Shown: positions 1-6,553 of the stretch, piece by piece
How the letters are laid out: each line of letters opens with the position of its first letter
How positions within the stretch are numbered: position 1 is the first letter of the stretch
DNA from: Prolixibacteraceae bacterium
GTDB lineage: Bacteria > Bacteroidota > Bacteroidia > Bacteroidales > Prolixibacteraceae
Assembly: GCA_016788685.1 (NCBI GenBank)
Contig: JAEUSS010000384.1
Coordinates: 1-9,798 of the forward strand
DNA length: 9,798 bases
Reading direction: 5' to 3'
Program-made: the position numbers and the translations under genes
Notes under the pieces: model-generated
Database searches by the model: none
The model's input: only the letters and a program-made list of their open reading frames with translations
What the model was told of the DNA's origin: nothing

Positions 1-1
1 G

Positions 2-613
2 CTTCCGCTCGACAACATCGAGCAGGACACCAAAGCAGTTCCGTATGAAGGCGAAAGAATCTCGGACATACCGGTCCGTTTGGCTGAAGAGGGCGAATTT
101 ATATGTGACGACGAAGATTCAACGTTCCGGTTTACCCGTACCGAAGATTACAGTTTACTGCAACGGCTGTTGCTCAAAGAAGACCAAAGCAAAGATCGTT
201 TTGTCGGCTTCAACACCTGGCGGGCTCCGCGTACCTGGCGGGCAACAACCAACAGTAACTTCTTCGGAAAATTTATCCGGTCGGCGCATTACATCCGATC
301 GGGCGACGGAAACAAAAAAGCAAGCTGGAGCATCCCGATTAAAGATGACGGAACATATGAAGTATTCAGTTACGTCTATAAATCCGGTCAGCGCGGGCGG
401 CGCGACAATCAGGATTCAGGCGGCGATTACACTTACACCATTTACCACAATGAAGGAAAAGAAGAAGTAGTCATGGAGCTTAAAACTGCGGAAAATGGAT
501 GGAACAGCCTCGGATCGTTCTATTTCTCGGGCGATACGGTTAAAGTAGAACTGGGCAACAAATCGGAAGCACAAGTTGTGGTGGCCGATGCAATTAAGTT
601 GGTAAAACAATAA
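2..613 (+). CDS. C-terminal fragment of a protein ending in a golvesin/xanthan-lyase-type domain (5' truncated)
   Basis: The frame is open from base 2 to the TAA at 611-613, giving 203 residues. The true start lies before the window; a TTG at base 80 is an internal Leu codon, not a credible start. The last ~130 residues look like the golvesin C-terminal-like domain, a beta-sandwich module found at the end of secreted Bacteroidota proteins often labelled xanthan lyase. Supporting pieces are a Gly-Lys-Phe-Ile-Arg-Ser-Ala segment, a Lys-Ala-Ser-Trp strand, a Gly-Thr-Tyr-Glu-Val strand, a Gly-Trp-Asn-Ser-Leu-Gly turn, and the ending Val-Val-Val-Ala-Asp-Ala-Ile-Lys-Leu-Val-Lys. The ending Ala-Asp-Ala-Ile-Lys is the most typical part. 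The module is thought to be adhesive or carbohydrate-related, but no catalytic part is visible here, so the whole protein's activity is unknown. It lies 109 bases before the efflux genes. I infer that it is a separate function rather than part of the pump. The domain call rests on memory of the family pattern and is moderately sure; the reading frame is certain. Confidence 0.72.
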   Translation, partial: LPLDNIEQDTKAVPYEGERISDIPVRLAEEGEFICDDEDSTFRFTRTEDYSLLQRLLLKEDQSKDRFVGFNTWRAPRTWRATTNSNFFGKFIRSAHYIRSGDGNKKASWSIPIKDDGTYEVFSYVYKSGQRGRRDNQDSGGDYTYTIYHNEGKEEVVMELKTAENGWNSLGSFYFSGDTVKVELGNKSEAQVVVADAIKLVKQ

Positions 614-722
614 CAAAAAGACAGTCGGCAGTCCGCCTCGATTAACAGAAAGCTGACAGTTAAAATAACATCTGAGGTTACAAAACCAGACTTGAAACTA
701 AAAATTAAACACAATAACAACT

Positions 723-2213
723 ATGCTTTTAAAAAAACTAATCCGAAGGGGACTCATGCTGTCCGTTTTTTGTCAGCTTTTGTTTTCGGCAAATGCGCAA
801 CAAATCCTGACACTGGAAAAGGCTCTGGAAATCGCAGGAACCAATAGCCCTGACATACGCCGTTCTTTGCTCAACCTGGCGCGCTCCGAACAATCGCTAA
901 AAGCACAGAATGCCGCACTCAAGTCAAATTTTTCGCTCAACCTCACACCGTTTGGATACGACCAGACCCGGTCTTTTGATAATTTCAACGCCAAGTGGTT
1001 TACCAGCAAAACCACGCAGTCGTTCGGAACGCTGATGGTTTCACAGCCCTTCCTGCCAACCGACGGGACCATCAGTCTGGTCAACCGTTTTGGCTGGCAA
1101 AATAAGTCCAGCATTCAGGGTGAATACAGCCAAATAAGCAAAGCATTTACGAACAGTCTTTCGCTGAGCATTGCACAGCCGTTGTTTACCTACAACCGGA
1201 CGAAACTTCAGCTGAAAGAACTGGAGCTGGACCTGGAGAATGCCCAGTTAAGCTACGCCATGCAGCGGCTAAATATGGAGAAACAGGTTACCCAGTTTTT
1301 TTACAATGTTTATCTGGCTCAGATGAAGTTGAGCGTTTCTGAAGACGAGTTTACCAATACGCAGAAGAGTTATGAAATTACACAGAACAAAGTAACCGCG
1401 GGAATCGCTGCCAAAGAAGAACTTTATCAGGCCGAACTAAACTTTGCTACGGCCAAATCTGCCGTCCAGAATGCGCGCGTAACCCTCGACAACTACAAAG
1501 ACCAGTTTAAGCAGTACATCGGTATGGATATTCTGGAAGAAATAACTGTAATGACCGATGTGTCTCTGAACCCGGTAGCCGTTGACGTTAAAAAAGCCAT
1601 CGATCATGGCCTGAATACACGCATGGAACTTCGCCAGCGTGAAATCGACATCGAGACCTCGCAGTTTGATTTGATCCGCACCAAATCTCAGAATGAATTC
1701 AGGGGTGATGTGAACCTGTCATTGGGCATCAGCGGAGACAATGAAAAGCTGATGAATATTTACGACAATCCGACCAATAACCCAAGGGTATCGGTTTCAT
1801 TCAATCTTCCGCTCTACGACTGGGGAGAAAAGAAAGCCCGCATCAAAGCCCAGGAAGCTGTAATTGAGACACAAAAGCTGAATCAGGAAGAAGAGCGGAA
1901 GCAAATAACGCTGGATATCAGACAGGTTTACCGCAACCTGCAAAACCTGGTCAACCAGATTGAAATTGCCGCCCAGAACGAAAAAAATGCCAACCTGACT
2001 TACGAAATCAACCTCGAACGCTATGCCAATGGCGACCTCACCAGCATGGATCTGAACTTGTTCCAGAACCAACTGTCAACCAAAAAGATGTCATACGCCC
2101 AAACCCTGATTGATTATAAAATCGAACTGCTGAACCTGAAAATACAGTCACTTTACGATTTCGAAAAAAACGAAGCTATTGTTCCTGAAAACATCATCCA
2201 AAAGAAAAAATAA
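723..2213 (+). CDS. TolC-family outer-membrane efflux protein
   Basis: This 496-residue protein is the outer-membrane duct of a tripartite efflux pump, trimeric in known relatives, carrying substrate from the periplasm to the outside. Residues 1-25 form a signal peptide: Lys-Lys and Arg-Arg near the start, a hydrophobic core, and a likely cut after Ala-Asn-Ala before Gln26. The rest fits the two-fold OEP repeat. The first repeat opens with Leu-Glu-Lys-Ala-Leu-Glu-Ile-Ala and a helical hairpin around residues 30-60. A beta-rich part follows at ~70-160, then long Gln/Glu/Leu-rich helices at ~160-265. The second repeat covers ~290-480 and includes the typical strand ending Leu-Pro-Leu-Tyr-Asp-Trp-Gly near 362-368, followed by another long coiled helix. 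Length is normal for the family. The start is fixed by an in-frame TAA at 699-701 with no other start codon after it; Met12 would break the signal peptide. No Shine-Dalgarno site is visible, only an A-rich leader, as is common in Bacteroidota. The adaptor gene follows after 14 bases, so the two are very likely co-transcribed. Confidence 0.95.
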   Translation: MLLKKLIRRGLMLSVFCQLLFSANAQQILTLEKALEIAGTNSPDIRRSLLNLARSEQSLKAQNAALKSNFSLNLTPFGYDQTRSFDNFNAKWFTSKTTQSFGTLMVSQPFLPTDGTISLVNRFGWQNKSSIQGEYSQISKAFTNSLSLSIAQPLFTYNRTKLQLKELELDLENAQLSYAMQRLNMEKQVTQFFYNVYLAQMKLSVSEDEFTNTQKSYEITQNKVTAGIAAKEELYQAELNFATAKSAVQNARVTLDNYKDQFKQYIGMDILEEITVMTDVSLNPVAVDVKKAIDHGLNTRMELRQREIDIETSQFDLIRTKSQNEFRGDVNLSLGISGDNEKLMNIYDNPTNNPRVSVSFNLPLYDWGEKKARIKAQEAVIETQKLNQEEERKQITLDIRQVYRNLQNLVNQIEIAAQNEKNANLTYEINLERYANGDLTSMDLNLFQNQLSTKKMSYAQTLIDYKIELLNLKIQSLYDFEKNEAIVPENIIQKKK

Positions 2214-2227
2214 AAACACGACCTGAT

Positions 2228-3286
2228 ATGAAATCCATTCATCAATTTATTGCTTTGATTGCCTTGATCGGGGCAACTGCAGCCTGTAACAATCAACCGG
2301 CCAATACAGCCACCGAACTGGCAGTTCCGGTTTCGGTAACCGACATCAAACCCGGTTCGATTGAAAAGATAATCAATACTACCGGAACACTCAATGCCAC
2401 AAAGAAAACGGTGGTCAGTACCGAAATGTCCGGAAAATACAAACTACTGGTCAACCCCCGGACCGGGCGCCCGTTTGCATTGGGCGATCTGGTGGAAAAC
2501 GGGCAGGTCATTGTCCGGCTTGAAGATGCCGAATATGTCAACGGAATCGGACTCGAAAGCAAAAGGCTGAACCTGGAGATTTCGGAGCAAAATATGAAAA
2601 AGCAACAATCACTTTTCGAGAAAGGAGGAGTTACCCAACTCGATTTCCGCAATTCGGAAGTAAGTTATACCAATGCCAAAGACGCTTTTGAACGGGCCAA
2701 CCTTCAACTGGCCAAAATGAACGTAAAAGCACCTTTCAAAGGCGTAATTACCGATCTGCCGGCCATTACCAACCAAACCCAGGTTGCTGCCGGAACAGCC
2801 GTAGTCAGCCTGATGGATTACAGTACCATGACCGTAGAAGTTAATCTTCCGGAGAAATACATCACCGATGTGGCGATCGATCAGCTCGTACGCATCATGA
2901 ATTATACCCTTCCGAACGACACGTTGCAGGGCAATGTAAAAGAACTCTCGCCGGCCATCAGCACCGAAACCCGAACGTTTAAAGGCATAATTCAGGTCGC
3001 CAACCCCGATCTGAAACTTCGCCCCGGAATGTTTGCCAAAGCCGACATTGTTTTAGCCCGCCATGACAGCGTAATCGTGATTCCGAAAGACATCATTATT
3101 TCGGGACAACGCGGCAAATCAGTCTTCGTTGTCGAAAACGGAACGGCCAACGAAAAACGCATCACGATTGGCTACGAAAATCAGAATGAAGCCGAAATCA
3201 CTTCCGGCCTAAAAGTGAACGATCGCCTGGTAATTAAAGGCTTCGAGACATTGAAAAACCGCTCGAAGGTTAAAATTGTGAAGTAG
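2228..3286 (+). CDS. RND efflux periplasmic adaptor (membrane fusion protein), probable lipoprotein
   Basis: This 352-residue adaptor would link the inner-membrane permease to the TolC-like duct. A short hydrophobic leader ends in Ala-Thr-Ala-Ala-Cys, so Cys20 is a likely lipidation site, although Thr at -3 is a loose lipobox. Domains follow the usual nested order. The first lipoyl half is ~60-97. A short alpha-hairpin at ~98-163 has a tip near Ser-Leu-Phe-Glu-Lys-Gly-Gly-Val-Thr that would face the duct. The second lipoyl half starts at Val-Lys-Ala-Pro-Phe-Lys-Gly (166-172). A beta-barrel at ~200-280 contains Leu-Arg-Pro-Gly-Met-Phe-Ala, and a membrane-proximal domain runs to residue 352. 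Between Leu-Val-Asn76 and Gly86-Asp87 the first lipoyl half carries about seven extra residues, including Arg-Thr-Gly-Arg-Pro, compared with a standard lipoyl loop. The gene ends in two adjacent in-frame stops, TAG then TAA. It lies 14 bases after the duct gene. The repeat element and the two permease genes follow. It is the only adaptor in view, so it probably serves both permeases. Confidence 0.95.
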   Translation: MKSIHQFIALIALIGATAACNNQPANTATELAVPVSVTDIKPGSIEKIINTTGTLNATKKTVVSTEMSGKYKLLVNPRTGRPFALGDLVENGQVIVRLEDAEYVNGIGLESKRLNLEISEQNMKKQQSLFEKGGVTQLDFRNSEVSYTNAKDAFERANLQLAKMNVKAPFKGVITDLPAITNQTQVAAGTAVVSLMDYSTMTVEVNLPEKYITDVAIDQLVRIMNYTLPNDTLQGNVKELSPAISTETRTFKGIIQVANPDLKLRPGMFAKADIVLARHDSVIVIPKDIIISGQRGKSVFVVENGTANEKRITIGYENQNEAEITSGLKVNDRLVIKGFETLKNRSKVKIVK

Positions 3287-3293
3287 TAAAATA

Positions 3294-3377
3294 TTACGAG
3301 TTACGGGTTACGGGATTCAGGGAATTGCCTGCAATATGCAGGCCCGTATCACGCAACTTGTAACACGCAACCCGTAA
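3294..3377. repeat. Head-to-head arrays of degenerate 7-bp units around a hairpin
   Basis: The gap between the adaptor and the first permease is almost wholly built from 7-bp units. On the + strand, three abut at 3294-3314: TTACGAG, TTACGGG, TTACGGG. On the - strand, read from 3377 down to 3343, five abut: TTACGGG, TTGCGTG, TTACAAG, TTGCGTG, ATACGGG. The two arrays face each other, so the outer arms can pair: 3300-3309 is the exact reverse complement of 3369-3378, and pairing continues imperfectly inward. The centre holds a separate perfect hairpin. No T-run follows, so it does not look like a factor-independent terminator. It may be a dispersed genomic repeat, similar in form to the heptanucleotide repeats known from cyanobacteria, or an RNA structure in the operon transcript. 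The pattern is seen directly; the role is unknown. Confidence 0.8.
3327..3343. repeat. Perfect 7-bp inverted repeat at the centre of the heptad element
   Basis: GCCTGCA (3327-3333) and TGCAGGC (3337-3343) are exact reverse complements separated by ATA. The stem is GC-rich for so short a hairpin and sits between the two heptad arrays; its last base is also the first base of the right array. The following bases are CCGTATC, not a T-run, so a simple terminator is unlikely. It could cap a larger cruciform or RNA stem formed by the outer arms, or be an operator half-site pair. Neither is shown by the sequence. Confidence 0.75.
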
Positions 3378-3387
3378 CAAAAAAAGA

Positions 3388-6300
3388 ATGAAAAAACTAA
3401 CACAATTTGCTGTCAACTACCCGGTAACCATTCTGATGATGGTGCTTGCCGTTGTGCTGTTGGGATACATTTCCTTCGACAAGTTAGGCATCGATCTGTT
3501 TCCGGAGATAAACAATCCGCGTTTGTTTATCGAACTCAAGTCGGGCGAACGTCCTCCGGAAGAAATGGAAAAACAGTTTGTTGAAAACCTCGAAGCCCTC
3601 GCCATCCGCCAGTCAGACGTGATACAGGTCTCATCAGTTTCGAAAGTCGGAACGGCCCAGATTACCGTAGAATATGCCTGGACGAAAGACATGGACGAAG
3701 CGTTTCTTGACCTTCAGAAAGCAGCCAGTACATTTGCCCAAAACCGGGACCTCGACGAGATTAACATCACCCAACACGACCCGAACACCACTCCGATTAT
3801 GGTGGTAGCCCTTTCGCACGAGAGTATTACCGACATGAACGAACTCCGGAAAGTAGCCGAAAACTACATCCGGAACGAATTGGTAAGGCTGGAGGGTGTG
3901 GCAGAAGTGGAAGTTTCGGGAGCTGAAGAAAATGAAGTTCTGATAGAAACCGATCAGTATATGCTCGATGCGTTCGGGCTTACACTCGACGAACTGAACA
4001 CCCGCATCCAGAACTTTAACCAAAGTATTTCCGGCGGATCGATCACCGAAATGGGAATGAAATATGTGGTGAAAGGAGTCAGTTTACTGACCGACCTGAG
4101 CGACTTTGAGAATACGATTGTCGGCTACAAAGCAATCACTACCGAAGACCAGCAGGCCGAAAAAGCACCTATTTACCTGCGCGAAGTGGCCAAAATCAGT
4201 TTTGCCAACAAGGACCCGGAAAATATTGTCCGGATGGATGGCATTCGCTGCCTGGGTTTATCGATATACAAAGAAACCCGTTTTAACACAGTGAAGGCTG
4301 TTGAAGACATCACAAAAACTTTGGGCAACATGGAAAAAGCCTTGCCAGGCTATCAGCTGAAAGTGGTTTCCAACCAAGGCACCTTCATCAACAATGCCAT
4401 CAAAGAAGTGGAAGACACCGCCCTGATGGGAATCGTTCTGGCTGTAATTGTGCTGTTTGTTTTCCTGCGCCGCATCGGAACAACACTGATTGTAAGTTTA
4501 GCTATGCCTATTTCCATCATTGCCACCTTCAACCTGATGTACTTCAACAACCTCAGCCTGAACATCATGACACTTGGCGGACTGGCTCTGGGAGCCGGTA
4601 TGCTGGTAGACAACGCCATTGTGGTCATGGAAAACATTTTCCGTTTGCGCGAAAGCGGCCTTTCGGTCAAAGACGCCGCCATCCAGGGAACTTCGCAGGT
4701 CAGCGGCGCCATCACCTCATCAACTCTGACGACTATTGTCGTTTTCCTGCCTATTGTTTATCTGCACGGGGCATCGGGCGAGTTGTTCCGCGACCAGGCC
4801 TGGACAATCACTTTTTCGTTGCTTTCATCCCTGGTTGTGGCTTTCCTGCTTATCCCGATGATGTTCGACCGTTTTTATAAAAACAGTAAAAAACCAGCGG
4901 TACGGAAATCACTTGAAATACGAGGCTACGGCAAATTTTTGGGTCGTATCCTCCGGTACAAATGGGCCGTAATTATTGCCACTGCTGTGCTGATGGGACT
5001 CTCGGTTTTAATATTTCCATTCATCGGAACCGAATTTATGCCCAAATCAGAAACCCGGCAATTTACCCTTGAACTGAAAATGCAGGAAGGCACGCGGCTT
5101 CAGCGCACAACGGCGGCCGTCGGGAATATGGAAAACATTATCCGCGAAGTATTGGGCGATCAGCTGGAAACTTTATACAGTCAGATCGGACCGTCAACCG
5201 GGATGCTCAACAGTCAGGACGCGCTGTTCCAGGGAGAAAATACGGCAAGTATCAAAATCATCCTGAACCCTGATGCCACTGCCGGATCAGCTTCGGCCAT
5301 CCAATCCATTTCACAGGCCTTGGGCGAAATGCCCGATCTGGAACTGAAATTTGTTCAGGATGAAACGGCCTTGGGCGGATTAATGGGTAGCGATGAAGCG
5401 CCGCTGGTCGTTGAAATTCAGGGTGAAGATCTGGAGGTCATCGAAGAATTATCGAATCAGGTGAAAACAGCCATTCAGGCCATTCCCGAACTGTATAACC
5501 TCGAAGCGTCAATGGAAGGCGGATCTCCGGAAGTGGAGATTATGGTCGACCGTTTGCGTGCCGGAATTTTTAACATCAGCGTGGCTAATGTGGTCACCCA
5601 GATTCAGGATCAGCTGGCCGGAAAAAAAGCCGGAACAGTAGAAAAAGGCGGCGAAATGCAGGATATAACACTTCGCTTGCCCGACAAAGGACTGGCCGAC
5701 TTATCGGATATGGTGGTTAAAAACGGCACACAGGTGATCCGCATCAACGAAATTGCCGACATCCGCGAAGGTACATCGCCCAAAGAAATTTTCCGGAGAA
5801 ATCAGACCCGGATTGGCAAAATAACAGCCTATATGAACAAAGATATCGCCCTGGACAAAATGGTCACCAAGGTGAATCAAGCCATTGCAGGCATCAGCCT
5901 TCCGCCCGACTATAAAATTAAAATAACCGGAGAAGAAGAAAAACGCAAAGAATCGATGGATGCACTCAGCTTTGCCATGGTCTTATCGATCATCCTGGTA
6001 TTTATGGTGCTGGCTTCGCAATTCGAGTCGCTGCTGCACCCCTTCACCATTTTGCTGACCATTCCCGTGGCTGTTGTTGGTTCCATCCTGATCTTTTTCA
6101 TTCTGGGGCAAACGCTCAACATCATGGCAGTCATCGGCATCATCATGCTGGTAGGTATTGCGGTGAACAACTCCATTTTGCTGGTCGACCGGATTTTACA
6201 GCTTCAGAAAGACGGGATGCCGCGCCACGAAGCCATTCAGCAAGCCGGACAGCAACGAATCCGGCCAATCTTGATGACTACGCTGACCACTATCCTGGCA

Positions 6301-6483
6301 TTGCTGCCACTCACTTTCGGTTTCGGAGAGAGCGCTTCGCTTCGTGCCCCGATGGCTCTGGCAGTAATCGGCGGATTAACCACCTCAGTCCTGATGTCGT
6401 TAATCGTGATTCCGTGTGTATTTGATGTGTTCGATGCTGTAAAAGACCGGTTCAGAAAAGTCAATATGGATGAAACCACATAA
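3388..6483 (+). CDS. RND efflux permease (AcrB/HAE1-like), first of two
   Basis: This complete 1031-residue inner-membrane pump protein has the normal length and layout of the ACR_tran family. TM1 is ~10-29, followed by a large periplasmic loop to ~342. TM2-TM6 start at 343, with the TM4 segment Gly-Met-Leu-Val-Asp408-Asn409-Ala-Ile-Val-Val. TM7 begins near 524. A second periplasmic loop runs to ~860. TM8-TM12 follow, with TM10 carrying Gly-Ile-Ala-Val-Asn927-Asn928-Ser. AcrB has Asp-Asp in TM4 and Lys in TM10 at the proton relay, so this protein keeps one Asp and lacks the Lys. That pattern occurs in many RND proteins outside the AcrB branch. It lacks the CzcA-style Val-Asp-Gly TM4 signature, so drug, lipid or other organic export is more likely than metal export; the substrate is unknown. 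The start is fixed by an in-frame TAA at 3361-3363 with no intervening start codon. An A-run with AAAGA precedes the ATG. A second, different permease gene follows after 70 bases. Confidence 0.96.
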   Translation: MKKLTQFAVNYPVTILMMVLAVVLLGYISFDKLGIDLFPEINNPRLFIELKSGERPPEEMEKQFVENLEALAIRQSDVIQVSSVSKVGTAQITVEYAWTKDMDEAFLDLQKAASTFAQNRDLDEINITQHDPNTTPIMVVALSHESITDMNELRKVAENYIRNELVRLEGVAEVEVSGAEENEVLIETDQYMLDAFGLTLDELNTRIQNFNQSISGGSITEMGMKYVVKGVSLLTDLSDFENTIVGYKAITTEDQQAEKAPIYLREVAKISFANKDPENIVRMDGIRCLGLSIYKETRFNTVKAVEDITKTLGNMEKALPGYQLKVVSNQGTFINNAIKEVEDTALMGIVLAVIVLFVFLRRIGTTLIVSLAMPISIIATFNLMYFNNLSLNIMTLGGLALGAGMLVDNAIVVMENIFRLRESGLSVKDAAIQGTSQVSGAITSSTLTTIVVFLPIVYLHGASGELFRDQAWTITFSLLSSLVVAFLLIPMMFDRFYKNSKKPAVRKSLEIRGYGKFLGRILRYKWAVIIATAVLMGLSVLIFPFIGTEFMPKSETRQFTLELKMQEGTRLQRTTAAVGNMENIIREVLGDQLETLYSQIGPSTGMLNSQDALFQGENTASIKIILNPDATAGSASAIQSISQALGEMPDLELKFVQDETALGGLMGSDEAPLVVEIQGEDLEVIEELSNQVKTAIQAIPELYNLEASMEGGSPEVEIMVDRLRAGIFNISVANVVTQIQDQLAGKKAGTVEKGGEMQDITLRLPDKGLADLSDMVVKNGTQVIRINEIADIREGTSPKEIFRRNQTRIGKITAYMNKDIALDKMVTKVNQAIAGISLPPDYKIKITGEEEKRKESMDALSFAMVLSIILVFMVLASQFESLLHPFTILLTIPVAVVGSILIFFILGQTLNIMAVIGIIMLVGIAVNNSILLVDRILQLQKDGMPRHEAIQQAGQQRIRPILMTTLTTILALLPLTFGFGESASLRAPMALAVIGGLTTSVLMSLIVIPCVFDVFDAVKDRFRKVNMDETT

Positions 6484-6553
6484 CATACCCGGAAACAAGA
6501 ACCCAAAGAAAACGGCGAAACCTTATGTGTCGGTGTGGTAAAAAAATATACTT

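Noticed and set aside
45..470. Overlapping + strand frame of 141 codons
   Set aside because: It overlaps the golvesin-like frame, which is open from the window edge and has a coherent domain pattern; this one has none.
614..722. Promoter for the efflux operon in the Bacteroidota style (TAnnTTTG with an upstream TTG)
   Set aside because: I could not find a TAnnTTTG match with correct spacing. A TTGAAA at about 692 is too close to the start codon. The promoter may lie further upstream or be divergent.
3294..3387. Factor-independent terminator between adaptor and permease
   Set aside because: The hairpins are real, but no T-run follows either the inner or the outer stem on the + strand; an A-run follows the outer one.
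6484..6553. Second copy of the heptad element between the two permeases
   Set aside because: No TTACGGG-like units or inverted repeats are present; the gap is plain A-rich spacer.
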